The notes under the pieces were generated by a model. It saw only the letters and a program-made list of their open reading frames with translations, searched no databases and was not told the DNA's origin. The position numbers and the translations under genes were made by a program. Below, one piece after another: positions 24,335-36,300 of a DNA stretch of 64,000 bases. Origin of the DNA: Thuidium tamariscinum (Eukaryota > Streptophyta > Bryopsida > Hypnales > Thuidiaceae); assembly GCA_947034885.2 (NCBI GenBank), contig OZ019759.1:14820501-14884500 (forward strand), read 5' to 3'. The first letter of the stretch is position 1. The number at the start of each line of letters is the position of its first letter.

Positions 24335-25484
24335 CTGAGCAGAAGCAGAAGAATCTCAAACATGCGCAAGGAAGTGAAAATGAGAGCACATGTCCTCCGA
24401 CGCTCATAATCCAGCATCGAAGTGGATCAGTTGCTCGAGGTTAGGAGCCTTGTAAGCGAAAGCCTTGCATGCTAGGCAGGCACCAGAATGGCAACATTCC
24501 CTGTCAGGATAAGAAATCCGAAACATTCTCTCCGAATGCAAGGTGGATACGCGCCGCGGGTGATCCGCAAAGGCGAGGATCCCATGTCGATCTGTATTCT
24601 CTGCTCCTGGTCTCTCCGCGCGCCGCAAGCCTCCCGAGATTTTAGTTTTCTAAATCTACAGATTCTCAACGTACCTCCCGAGGCACTTTTTGACAAACTG
24701 AAGCAGCCGCATGATAATGTGATATTACGAGGTGATAATACGGAGGTGCCGTGATGTGGCCTGTCACTACTGATGTGGCACGCAGTAACAGGGCAGGACC
24801 CATATGAGTCCAGTTTTCGTCCTCCTTGTGCCACGTCAAAACGGACGCGTGGCAGTTTCTTATTCGTCATGAGGTAATCCAGTTTTCAAATTAAATTTTT
24901 TTATGGCATTGTCAATGCAGATGATGGAATATCAAAATCAACTTTTAAGTAGAATTTAATTAATGCATAATCATTCTTCATTTTTTGGTCAAGAAAAGTT
25001 TTCCTATTGATGTTAATGATTTTTTGTGTGCTTCTAACAGCTATATATTTAGTGGTGAATGATTAAATTTTGGTTATTCTTTAATCTAGTTGTTCCATTG
25101 TCGGTTGTTTATCCTCTTTGTCTTGGATTAAGGTTTGGTATAGGTTTGGATACTTTTGAATACGTCAATACTATAGCCAAGCTCAAAATGAAAAGAAAAT
25201 CGTATATGGTAGTCTATTAAGAGCATCTTGAAATATTGAATCTTACAGATCCTCAACGAAAAGGCTAAGCTTTGTACATTGAATTCTTAGCTCTCGACAT
25301 AAGATATCTCTCTCATAAGTAGTGAAAGTGTATACATTACACCCTTCAAATTCCTATTCCGCCTTCAATAATCTAATTGAGATGCGTACATCAAAATTCT
25401 GGAAGATATAAAATACCGTGACACTCTCCCAGAAGTTGCGGAGATAACAAAATTGAAGAGGCAACACTAAAGCAAAGAAATTTT

Positions 25485-25946
25485 CTAGCGGATCTTATAG
25501 TTCTGTAACTGAGCTGTTCCACCTGCCTCAATATTGGTATTGGCTTCGTACGTCTCCTGGACTGCTTCACCGTCGTGGATCTGGTCCTCCTCCTCCCCAC
25601 CAATACTCTCTCCTTCGAAGCGAAGGGATCTCCGAAGATCTTCTGCTGCGTGTGCTAACTTAGATGGCCCTCTTCTCCCTCTTGTCATTCTAGATCGTCT
25701 TAAAGCTCGAGAGGATGAGAAATAGAATGCAGTTCGCTTTCTCTTTCTTCTTCTATGATTCGAACTACCCAAGAAATCTCTACTATTCTCTACAAGCATG
25801 AAGTCAAAAGCTAGAACATCACAACTCCCGCACTCTCCCGCACTCTCCTGCACTTCCACAAGCAATTGATAAGAATGTGTTTGGAGCCAAGGTTCCTCCT
25901 TCTTATGGTGTAAGTAGAAGGTTAGGGTTAGCCGCTTTTTCCTCAT
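25485..25946 (-). CDS. Small basic nuclear-type protein of element 1
   Basis: A 153-codon frame on the minus strand, just upstream of and divergent from the transposase gene (ATG 26565). The central part is FMLVENSRDFLGSSNHRRRK, then RKRTAFYFSSSRALRRSRM, followed by RGRRGPSKLAHAAEDLRRSL and an acidic Gly/Glu tail. Element 2 carries a clear homologue at 37930-38333 in the equivalent place (FSPSSVRVARRRKKGSSLLF, NSKALRRFRMKHAKKNLSKS). Conservation between two diverged copies supports a real protein. The RRRKRKR run is a likely nuclear localisation signal. No family is recognised. The first 45 residues are not matched in element 2, so the start or an upstream exon is uncertain. Confidence 0.65.
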   Translation of the reverse strand: MRKKRLTLTFYLHHKKEEPWLQTHSYQLLVEVQESAGECGSCDVLAFDFMLVENSRDFLGSSNHRRRKRKRTAFYFSSSRALRRSRMTRGRRGPSKLAHAAEDLRRSLRFEGESIGGEEEDQIHDGEAVQETYEANTNIEAGGTAQLQNYKIR

Positions 25947-26564
25947 CTGGAGTAATGACGCGCGTGGGAGTACAGTGTTACATGGGTTGAATGATGTACT
26001 ATGAGCGGCGCCGGCAAAAACTTATTGGAGGATCTGGACTTGACAGTTTTGTCATTGTCAGTTTCTTCACCTTGAAGCCTTAATTTCTGCAATTCAAAAA
26101 AGTGAGTTTGCCGTCTACTGAAATGACCGCTAACATGTCAGATTCTACAGTAATAATGGGCTATGACAGCCGCCTCCACACAGAGAATTAAATTTCAATA
26201 GAGAAGGACTTGTAGTCTTTACATTGGTGGCTCTGTTTTAATTTCTTAAGATTATACAATATTGAAGGATTCTGTGGAATAGAGGTGTTTGCTTTTTCAA
26301 ACTTATATGTCAAAAGTACTTTTAAATTAATTATATTACAGAAGTAATTATTTCAATGTTCTAGGCCTTATAAGAAGGTTGCTAATAAATGAAGAATGTA
26401 AAGCACAGTGGCGGCTAAAATTGGATGAAATAGAAATAGATAAGATTTTATATCTCTAGACATGACAAAGTTCAAATGTAGTCATGCTTGTGTTCATTTC
26501 AACCTCATGTGGTAAAAAGGATTCATAGTCTTCTCTTTCTCACAACCCTCTTTTGGATTTCAGG

Positions 26565-29500
26565 ATGGCTTACATTAGAGTAGATGGCCGTGAAGTTCCT
26601 TTGGTTTTTCCAGTAGTAGATGGTAAACCCGCTAGAGTGGCTTCCCACCTTCTCCATGTTCGATTCAAATTTATAGAGACCTCCATATATGTTGAAGAGG
26701 AAAAAATGCTAGATTCGGGTGAAGTCCAGGAGTCCATCCCTGTTGTTGTGTCCGTAGAGGACAGAATACGTTGTTGGTACCTCGGTCCAGGAAACTATAG
26801 AGCGTATGGGCTTCCACTGTCTATGTTTAGTGCGTCCTTGGAAATCCTTAGTCGTCAGTCAGATAATTCTACAGTGAATATGCCATGTACCAAATCGGGC
26901 ATTGCACTTAGTCCACCTCCAGAAGCTTCGCCAATTCTTGAGAAGTATAAAGCACTTCGTGCGGTGAAAGTAGAGAGATTAGATCCAATCATTGAGTTGT
27001 CTTCAGATTCTGATGGGGAAACTCCTCATTCTGGTTTTGAGAATCCTGCTAGTTCTATTCTGCTTGCACCATGCAAGATGGAAACAATTGAGACACTATC
27101 CGCAATCCCTTCAAGTAGTCCTTCAAAATCGGCATCGACAGTCCCCCATTTCAATCCACATGTAGCGAGCATAGAGAGCATAGTGGATTGTTTGAAGAGA
27201 CTAGGTACCATGCGCCGCTCTCGGAATGAGTTGTCAACAATGGATCTGGGCAGTTTCAAGCACATGCAAGTTCCATTTCTTCCCGCCGTCTTTGATGGAG
27301 ATGTCATCTTCGAATTGCCACCATGCCGCTCATCTTCTTCTTCATCAGGGGCCCGCAATTTGGAGGGGATGGATAAGCGATACGACGGACATCCGTGGTG
27401 TAAAGTGATGACTACAAACATTCACAACTCCGACAACCTGAAATTCCGTAAGTCATTCTGTGCTGGACATCTTTCTTGTGAGAATGCAAATTGTGATTAT
27501 CTGAAGAGAACTTCAAAGAAAAATGAGATAGAGTGGACTGGATATACTGTATTCCCTTTTACTCCGGGAGAGTGTACACCTGTAGACTCAACTCTAGTAT
27601 GCAAGGTTTGCAAAACTTCACCTATGTGTCTTAGCGCATACCTAGCTAGGATATATTACGTATGCAGTAATAAGCCAGAAGTGAGTAGAGCAGCAATTCA
27701 CTTTGGAGAGCACAAGCACCCTGTTGCTAAGGGCATGTACAGAGATTCTACTGAAAAGATTTGCGGACTTATAGCGGAGCAAGTGGCAAAGACACCCTTG
27801 GCTACAAACTTTGCTATTGCTCTTTCAGCTAGTAAAGACTTCTTAACAAACTACTTGTTTCACAATGGAGTAGGCAAGAAGGAGATGTTGAAGGAGGAGG
27901 AAATGGAAGAGGTTATGGATCGCTTCCAGTACCTGAGTAGTCCAAGTATCCGCAACGTTATCTCTTCTTTCCGTTCAAACAATCGTGGAGGAGTAATTGA
28001 CAACATTATGACCATGAAGAAAGAGTCGAAGTTCGAATTCATACATGACAACGTCTTTCCAGGACAAGGTAAAGAAAAGGTCTACATTTTTAAAATGCTT
28101 ACAGAGGGGCCTGGGAGTGGAGTAGACCTTGTGAAGCGCATGCAAGGAGGAAGTGATCTGCAGAATGCTTGGTTGATGTTTGACCACGTGAAGCGCGTGA
28201 AGGAGTGGACCACAATGGCTTGCCACGTGTATGATACGGAGTACAAGAAGGTGATGACTATAGCTATTTGTGATATGCAATTTGAAGACACCGAGGTTCA
28301 AGTACAATTTTGGCGAAGTTTAAACGCGGTAATGCTTCAACATGGGGTGCCTAATCCGAATTTCAAGGGATTTATGGCAGATAGTGCCATGGCCAATTGG
28401 AATGCAGCTCGCATTGTGTATGGTAGCGGTTCTGCCAATGTTGCAATGGAGAATCGTGAAAGAACATGTTTGCTGCATTGGAGTACCTCTCTCCATAGAC
28501 ATACACAGAAGTACATCAAAGAGGCATTCCCACAACAACATATTTCGTTATGCAAGCAATACAAAGATTCGAAGAATATGGACCAAGCAGAGACACGTTA
28601 CTTGGCAATACGTTCATGGTGGCTATCATCGGGAGCTGCAACTGAAGATGCACTTCGTGACTTAGATCATTGGCTGGCTTTTTGGCATTTTCGATATCGG
28701 CAGTGGGGAGGCTTTATGGACATGGTGCATTGAATTTTTGATGTCAAGTTATGTAATTCTTATAGATGAAATGAAAAATTCTCTAATAGAAAGTTCAGTT
28801 TAATGTATGATAAGAATGAAGTGGTAGTGAATACATCCAATTTTTTTTTGGGTTTTTTTCTGATTTTTTCAATTTTTCCTTCCCATGTCTAAAAACGAGG
28901 GGGTCCAAGTAATATAGTAATTACATCACTCGGATCCGACGGACATATTAATGGTTTTAGGTGGACCCCCCAAATTTGAGATTTACATTAAGAATTTGTG
29001 GATGAAATGAAAAAATTGAAAGGCATTTAATCTCTTGGACTAACAATCTGGATTAATGATATATTCTTCATTATGTAGTTTTCCATATATTAACCCTATT
29101 GATGAAGTCATTGCTAGTCGTATACAATGTTAGAATGTGTATTGAATACGTACAAGTAGATACATGCAAAGAAGCTTGATTTATTTGAAGTATACAAGAC
29201 TAACTTCTTTTGAGTTCTCTGGCTTTCCTAGAAATTGAGTTTGGAGGAGATGCTGGACTTACCATCATGTAACCTATTTGAAATGGTACATAACAAGTGG
29301 CTGCAAATGTCGGGAAATCGAGGGAACAACTTATTTGATGCAACATGTGATGACAGTATCCGTGCTTGGATGCAAATGACAAATTACAGAGCATACTTGA
29401 AAGGCCATGCATCGGGCTTAGGTCCCTCAAAAGGAGAGTTGAAGCTCAGAGCTGCTAGGAGGAGTGGAGATCCCAAAAAAATTGCAGATGCGTTGAATGC

Positions 29501-30620
29501 TTTGCCGGGATCAGAAGGTGTGGGAACAAGAATACCGCACTTAGAAGGAGAAGAAATATTTGGGAGCATGAAGAGGAAGTTAGATGTCCCCATTGGTGAT
29601 GCAGGTGATTCACATAGACCGGACAAAATGAATTTCTCTCAACCTCGTGTTAGAACAAGGTCTACGACAACTTCTTCACCTTCTTTGCAGGACAAGACTA
29701 AAGAATCTGAGGCGAATACTTCAACATATGTTCCAATTGCATTTGAGAGTGATTGCGATACATCCAAATGGCATATTGCAAGAATCAGCCACAAATCAAA
29801 TGCAAGATGTCAAGCTCAACAGAAGACCTCAAACATCAAGTGCACAGCTAAAATTTCAAGGGGAAAGAAGGGAACTCCAACGCCAACCTACCGCGGAAGA
29901 AAAGAAGAATATGGTAGTAAACGAGAAGTGGTAGTTGACTTTTGGTTTTGCTGGGATGACATTGAACGTTGTGTGAAGGGTTCTAAACGGAAGTGGGTTA
30001 TTGATTGGCCCGAGATACCAGAGGTTTGGCCTATTCTCACTGGAACAAACCTCAATCGTGAAGAGACATTGTTGTTGCAGCATGCTGGATTTCACCTAAA
30101 AGCACGGCCAGTATTGTCACCACGTCGATTGTTCACCATGTCAAAGATTTTCACCACTGCTTTGTATGACCACCCTTCACCGAAGAACCCTGACGCATAT
30201 CCAACAGTGAGGAATAACCGTACCATTCGAAGGGTTGCAAATGCACCAACCACCGAACAACGGAATAAGTGGGAAAGTGCGGGCAATGTCAGAGGCCAAA
30301 TTCTAGAGGTGACTTTGCTCCCTTTTCCAGGACTTGGTGCAATTGTAGTACTCGAGACAGGGTCAGATTCTAACAGGAATGCATATCGAGTTACAATAGG
30401 AATGTTTCCAACGTGTACATGTCCAGACTTTGTGAATATGGCTGTTTCAGCTATTGGTGGTCGATAACAATACGTGAACTGCAAGCACTTGTACTATTTG
30501 TACAGGTACTTTTGCAAGATGGATGTCCACGAAGACAAATTCATTCATGCACCAAGTTGTAGCTTCAATGAATTGAAGGTACTTCTAGTTTGAGCAGGAA
30601 TTATTGTAATTCCAGAATAG
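26565..30620 (+). pseudogene. MULE-like transposase with SWIM finger, element 1 (one broken finger)
   Basis: Exon 1 is 26565-28724 (720 codons, start MAYIRVDGREVPLVF, the start shared by the other two copies) and exon 2 begins at 29232 (KLSLEEMLDLPSCNL) after an acceptor. Features: a conserved N-terminal region, Ser-rich acidic stretch (ELSSDSDGE), Cys/His cluster (CAGHLSCENANCDYL, CKVCKTSPMC), then the MULE-like core: FDHVKRVKEWTTMACHVYD, 'VMTIAICDMQ', FKGFMADSAMANWNAARIVY and RTCLLHW, matching the D...D spacing and CxxH-like ending of Mutator transposases. The C-terminus has the SWIM pattern CTCPDFVNM ... CKHLYYLY, but a TAA at 30465-30467 separates the CxC and CxH halves, and a TGA follows at 30591. 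The protein would stop at 1,132 aa without a complete finger. The donor GTGCAT is weaker than in the other copies (GTGAGC, GTATGT). Confidence 0.85.
28899..28970. repeat. Palindrome P5 (72 bp) in the transposase intron
   Basis: Centre CGGATCCG at 28931-28938 and outer ends GGGGGTCC / GGACCCCC, the same ends as P1, with imperfect A/T-rich arms. The equivalent intron of element 0 carries GTCGGATCCGAC at about 50985-50996. Confidence 0.75.
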
Positions 30621-31262
30621 GTATGGCTAGATATGTTTATGTTTTTCAATTTCATTTATAAATATATATTATAATTGTTGTTTGAAGTTCATTTCCTCAT
30701 ATTACAAAAGTATTAGAAAGTGTTGATGCAACTATGCTTGTATGTGAGCGAAGAGTATTCATGAACCCTGAAAATGAGGAAGAGTGACAAGACTCAAATT
30801 CCAGGGTTCATATTCATATGTCCCATAACAATTGCCATTCTACAACGCGCTACTATAAGAGTTGTCTTCTTCGATGGTCATACATGGCAAAGGACCGTGT
30901 GGGGGAATAGCCTTTCTCCGTCATCATGTGGAGAATTATATTCCCCTCGGTTCTTTGACATTTTGTTGAAAATACCAACTGAAGCATGTGTAGATAAAGC
31001 ACGTATACAATAGTACAGGTATGGTATTTAAATTTGAAAAATGATGATGTAGGGGCAATCATGAGACTAAGAAGGACACAAAATTAGCTTTATATTTTGG
31101 CATAAAGTATCACTAGGATATAGCTTCAATATAAGTGTTTGACAATTTTTAGAGTGTCGAGAAACTAAATCCTAAAATACGTATGATAAACTTTGAAGGC
31201 CTCTGTCTTCATCAAATTAAACTTTAAACAAAATAAAATAAAATTTCACAGAAATGATTATC
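30621..31262. other. 3' flank of the element 1 transposase gene
   Basis: AT-rich, non-coding sequence between the transposase gene and the right terminal repeat; nothing else recognised. Confidence 0.5.
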
Positions 31263-31497
31263 ATAGGTGACACGGTCGTAGGTCACGGTCATTGGTGATG
31301 CGGTAATAGGTCACACGGTCATAGGTCTTAAATTGAAGAACAAATGGAAAAAAAATTAGAATTTTGAAAAAAAAAATGAAAAAAAGTAATTTTACCCAAA
31401 AAATTTGAAAATATCTGGTTTGGAGGCTTCCCGCTCACAAGCTCCACGCTCACGGCTCACAGGCTCGCCGCTCCACGCTCACACGCTAGCGTCGTTG
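31263..31497. repeat. Element 1 right terminal inverted repeat
   Basis: Inner part holds four spaced copies of a GGTCA(T/C)AGGT-type word (31263-31330), then an A-rich tract, then clustered GCTCAC words, ending GCTAGCGTCGTTG. Its complement begins CAACGACGCTAGCGTGTGAG and aligns with the left terminus of element 2. Confidence 0.8.
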
Positions 31498-31507
31498 CCT
31501 ATGACCA
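31498..31507. repeat. Right 10-bp target-site duplication of element 1
   Basis: CCTATGACCA, identical to 16738-16747. Confidence 0.8.
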
Positions 31508-31861
31508 TGTCTTCTATAACCATGGATTTTCATGAAATCTCATATTTTTGGACCATTAATAATATCATTTATACATTTAAGTTTTGGTATTTAGGGTTTG
31601 GGGGTTGATTAAAAACAGGACAAAGACTTCAAATACAAAAGACTCATGTGCCTTGTTCTAGGGTTTAGGACTTTTTTGAACTGCATAAAATGAAAATGGG
31701 CAACTTTAAAAACTGGATAGAAAAAGAAAGTTAGAATAATATATATGTATTGCAAAGAAAGTCAATGTTCGTAATTGGACTCCATCACTTTTTAATTTCA
31801 TTTGCAACGTATGGAGAAGAATACAATATGAATGTACTACACTCCAAGAAACTAATCATAT

Positions 31862-32547
31862 CTACTTTGAAATAATGACGATCCCTTCTCGATTTAGGAG
31901 TAGCTTCAACTCATTAAAGCTATAACTAGGTGCATGAATGAATTTGTCATCATGAATATCCATCTTGCAGAAGTACCTATACAAATAATACAAGTGCTTA
32001 CAAATCATGTATTGTGCTCGGCCTCCCATAACAAATACTATCATATTGACAAAGTCAAGGCATGAGCATGTAGGGAATGTACCTATAGTAACTCGATATA
32101 CGTTTTTGTTGGATTCCACTCCAGTCTACAGCACCACTATTGCACCAAGTCCAAGAAGAGGTACAAGGGTCACTCCTAGAATTTCCCCTCTAATATTTGA
32201 AGCACTTTCCCATTTGTTGCGTTGCTCTACGGTTGGAGGATCTGCAAGTCTTTTGATTGTTTGGTTGTTCTTCAAGTAGGGTGCACATCTACATTTGTTG
32301 GACATGGTTGGTTGAAGAAGATAGGCTCAAAAATCTTAGACATGGCAAAAAGTTCACGTGGTAACAATGTAGGCCTTTCTTGAAGATGAAAGCCTACATG
32401 TTGTAACAGTAAGGTTTCTTCACAATTCAAATTGGTCCCCGTTAGAATAGGCCAAATTTCAGGCAACTCTAGCCTATCATTGACCCACTTCCTCTTTGTA
32501 CCTTTTACACATTGTTTAATGTCATTTCAACAAAACCAAAAATCCAT
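31862..32547 (-). pseudogene. 3' part of the element 0 MULE/SWIM transposase
   Basis: Minus-strand frames give MDFWFC, then KGTKRKWVNDRLELPEIWPI, LTGTNLNCEETLLLQHVGFH, and the SWIM finger YRVTIGTFPTCSCLDFVNM ... YMICKHLYYLYRYF with both halves joined (GGRAQ where element 1 has a stop). The segment between about 32270 and 32119 is frame-broken. Its 5' cut edge at 32547 is exactly where element 2 starts, and the matching other half of the gene ends at 49987. The two halves join as RLVV | VMDFWFC when one copy of the duplicated 10 bp is removed, matching VVVDFWFCWDD in element 1. Confidence 0.85.
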
Positions 32548-32557
32548 GACCACCGGG
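32548..32557. repeat. Left 10-bp target-site duplication of element 2
   Basis: GACCACCGGG, matching GACCACCAGG at 49987-49996 at 9 of 10 positions. Both lie at the broken edge of the element 0 transposase gene. Confidence 0.75.
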
Positions 32558-32780
32558 CAACGACGCTAGCATGTGAGCTTGGAGCGGCAAGTTTGTGAGC
32601 TGTGAGCATGAAGTTGTGAGCCTAGAGCCTCCAGCACAACAATTTTTAGATATTTTGGCCTAAAAAAAAATTTTGGCTTCATTTTTTTATAAAACTTTTC
32701 AAAAAACTCACTACTTCTACTATTTTTTTGACCTATGACCGTGGCCCCTATAATCGTGGATGGTGTTAAATTTTACATAT
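32558..32780. repeat. Element 2 left terminal inverted repeat
   Basis: CAACGACGCTAGCATGTGAG, then GTGAGC-rich sequence, GGAGGCT-like word (inverted), A/T tract and CCTATGACCGTGG at 32731, TATAATCGTGGAT at 32750. The order of words equals the right terminal repeat of element 1 read on the other strand. Confidence 0.8.
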
Positions 32781-33312
32781 TTCTGTATTTAATTTTTTAA
32801 GAACTATATGCTCACAAATTCTAATGTTTGAGAAAAGTTTGAGTTTTTTAGATCAAGGTTGTAGAATAAATTAGATCAAACACTTGAAGCATAGTATAGT
32901 CTAATCATTTTAGGTAAATTGTTTAGTGGTTTCAGATTTAGGTGAACTCAATGCCAAATTTTGTAAATTCTAGTATCCCTTAGCTACTGAAATTTTAAAC
33001 ATTTTGTAGTATAAGAGGACCTGCATTGATAAAAATAGTACTTGAGGTTAGTGTAAGATGAATGGTAGTCATGAAAAAGTCTAGGGTTTTTTTTTAAATC
33101 TTCAATTAGTCATTCTAGTAAAAAATGAATTTTGAAGGCATGAGTTCATTGTAATACAGTGATACATGTTACATATAGCAAATAAGACTGAATTTGTAGT
33201 TGAATAAATGCAAAGCCATTTTAAATGCCATATGTGTAAAATCATTTCAATTATAACATAAGAAACAAATTCATTATAAATGGTTGAGAAGCATTTGGAA
33301 ACGCCTATACGC

Positions 33313-36300
33313 CTACTTTAGAAGGGTGATGATTCCAGCTCGGACTAGAAGTAACTTCAACTCATTGAAGTTATAACTAGGTGCATGAATGAACTTGTCT
33401 TCGTAGACATCCTGGAAAGGGGAGTAGCATCACTCCGAGAATTTAGCCCTTAACATTTCGTGCACTCTCCCACTTGTTTTGATGTTCAGTTGTTGGTGCC
33501 TTTGCAATCCTACGGATGGGTCTGTTGTTCCTAATCATTGGATATTCATCCGGATTTTGGGGCACTGGTTGGTCGTACAAAATAGTCTTGAAAACGTTTG
33601 ACATGGTAAAGAGTCTACATGGTGAAAGTATTGGTTGATCTTGGAGTCAAAAGCCCGCATGTTGAAGCAGCAATGTTTCCTCTTGATTCAAGTTCGTCCC
33701 TGTCAAAATCGGCTAAACCCCCAAGACCTCGGGCCAATCAATGAGCCATGCTCGCTTCGTCCCTTTGACACATCGCTCAATGTCGTCCCAACAGAACCAG
33801 AAATTCACGATGACTTCTCTCTTAGTCCCATAGTCTTGCTTCCTCCTTCAATAGGTGGAAGCTAGTGTCTCCTTGCTCCCTTTGGCAATTCTAGCAGTGT
33901 ACTTGATGTTCGTCCTTTGTTGTTGAGCTTGACATCTTGCGCTGGATTTGTAGGAGATCCTCGCAATGTGCCACTTGGATGTGTCGCAATCACTTTCACA
34001 TGCGACCGCAACATGTCCAGTGGTGGTATCCTTGGACAATTGACTTGGTCCCTGCAAAGAGAGTAGAGAAGCAATGGTAGATCTGGTCATTACCCTTGGT
34101 TGTGAGAAGTTTGATCTTGTTCAGTCTGTGTAAGTCCCTAGCATCGCTAATGGATATGTCTAGCTTCCTCTTGGTGCTCCCAAAGATTTCTTCTCCTTCT
34201 AAATGCGGCACCCTCGTTCCGACCCCCTCTGCCCCAAGCAGCGTGTTCAATACCTCCGCAATTTTTTGGGGGTCTTTGTTGCGCCTTACAACTCTCAACC
34301 TAAGCTCACCCTTAGATGGACTACTACTAGATGCATGACCTCTGAGGTACGCACGGTAGTTAGCCATTTGCATCCAAGTACGTATATTATCATCACAAGT
34401 GGCATCAAAAAGATTGTTTCCTCTTTTCCCGGACATTTGCAGCCACTTGTTCTGAACTGTTTTAGATAGATTGCATGACAGGAGATCGACCATTTCCTCC
34501 AAATTCAATTTCTATGGATTTATAAAAGTAAGGCAAGAAGTTAGTAGTGATTGTTGTTTCTACACCAAAGGCAGTAATAGGGTGTAGAGTTCTATTGAAG
34601 CCGAGGAATGCTATGAGATTGAATGGTTCTAACATACATTTCCATATTCTCAACAAGATAACTCAATCACTCTAGAAATAAATTATTTCCGAGTTTTTAA
34701 TAACCTTTGTTTAGTGCTATAGTATCTTCAAAACATTCGTGATTTAAAAAACCACTCAATTTTAGTAATGGGCCCAGAAAGAGGAATCAGTGTAGATGCC
34801 ACGGAATCCTTAGTCGGCTTTGACTAAGCCTTCACTAGTTCTTGGAGCGACCCCTTGATTAGAGTCCTTCTTTGTAAACCACATCTAAAAATTAGGGACC
34901 AAGGTGCACAACATATAAGACTACAAAACATATTTGGTTCACTAAATCATGCATGAAGGCATACAATTAAGTGGACCATTGTACCTATGAACATTCATTG
35001 AGAAAACAGAAAAGGGTTCCATGGTTTTTTTTGACGTAGAAGCTCACCATGTCTATAAAACCTCCCCATTGCCTGTATAAAAAATGCCCAAACACCAGCC
35101 AATGGTCCAAGTGATGAAGTGCATCTTTTGATGCTGCTCCGGAGGACAACCACTACGAGCGAATAGCAAGATACCGTGTCTCTGCTTCATCCATGTTCTT
35201 TGAATCCTTGTATTGTTTGCAGAGCGGAATGTGTTGTTTTTGGAACATCTCCTTGATGTGCTTTTGCGTGTAGTTATGAAGCAAACTACTCCAATGTAGC
35301 AAGCACGTCCTTTTTCGATTCTCCATTTTTTCATTGGCGATACCACTTCTATAGACGATGCGGACCCTACTCCAATTGGCCATAGCGCTATCTGCCATGA
35401 ACCCCTTGAAATTCGTGTGTTCTAGTCCATGTCGTGCCATGACCACATTCAAGCCTTTCCAAAACTGTATTTGGACCTCGGTATCTTCGGATTGCATATC
35501 AGACATTGCAATGGTCATGACCTTCTTGTATTCTGGGTCATACACGTGGCATGCCATAGTGCTCCACTCTTGAACTTGCCTAACATGGTCAAATATGACC
35601 CACGCATTCTCCAAGTCCCCACCAGACTGCATTTGTTTCACGAGGTCCACTCCACTTCGGGGTCCCTCCGTGAGCATCTTGAAAATGTAAACCTTTTCCT
35701 TTCCTTGTCTAGGAAAGACATTGTCGTGTATGAATTCAAACTTGGAGTGCTTCTTCATAGTCATGATGTTGTCAATGACCCTAGCCCAATTGTTTGTGTG
35801 AAACAAAGATATGACATTCCTGATGTTTGGACTACTTAGAATGTGGAATCTATCCATGACCTCTTCTAGTTCCTCTTCCTTCAACATCTCCTTGTCACCT
35901 TCTCTGTTGTCAAAGAGGTAGTTTGTGAGGAAGTCTTTACTAGCAAAGAGGGCTAAAGCTGAGTTGGTGGCCTTGGGTGTCTTTGCCACTTGCTCTGCAA
36001 TGAGCCCACTAATTTTCTCTGCGGAATCTCTGTACATTCCCTTAGCTACAGGATGGGCATGGACTCCGAGATGAATGGCGGCCCTACTCATTTTTGGGTC
36101 GTCACTATACGAGTAGTACATCCTAGCCTGGTACAAACTGAGGCACATAGGTGCCATCCTACAGACCTTGCAAGGTAGGGTAGAGTCTTTGGGAGGACTC
36201 TCTCCGACCACAAAAGGAAACATAGTATACCCAGTCCACTCCTGCCATTTCATTTTTCCTCCTAGCCCTCTTAAGGAAATCACAATCAGGATTTTCACAA

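Larger units (their letters stand above)
16748..31497. mobile_element. Element 1: 14.75-kb MULE-like transposon with ParB/methylase-like gene
   Basis: Bounded by inverted termini CAGGGTTGCTAGC and (inverted) CAACGACGCTAGC, with a 14-bp perfect core GCTAGCGTGTGAGC on both sides, and by a perfect 10-bp duplication. Gene content, left to right: ParB-methylase-like gene (minus), acidic protein gene (minus), small basic protein gene (minus), MULE/SWIM transposase gene (plus). The same order, inverted, occurs in element 2, which confirms the boundaries independently. A 9-11 bp duplication, long terminal repeats and a MULE transposase with a SWIM finger place it with Mutator-like elements. Target duplication is perfect and genes are nearly open, so it is the youngest of the nest. 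Five palindromes with a CGGATCCG centre lie in its introns. Confidence 0.85.
31508..32557 (-). mobile_element. Element 0, middle segment between elements 1 and 2
   Basis: Continues the terminal repeat interrupted by element 1 (TATAACCATGGAT) and then the 3' end of element 0's transposase gene on the minus strand. It ends in the 10-bp duplication of element 2. The order terminal repeat, gene 3' end is the same as at the transposase side of elements 1 and 2. Confidence 0.75.

Noticed and set aside
27026-27421. 131-aa frame on the minus strand
   Set aside because: Exactly antisense to a transposase exon that is conserved in three copies; it is a shadow.
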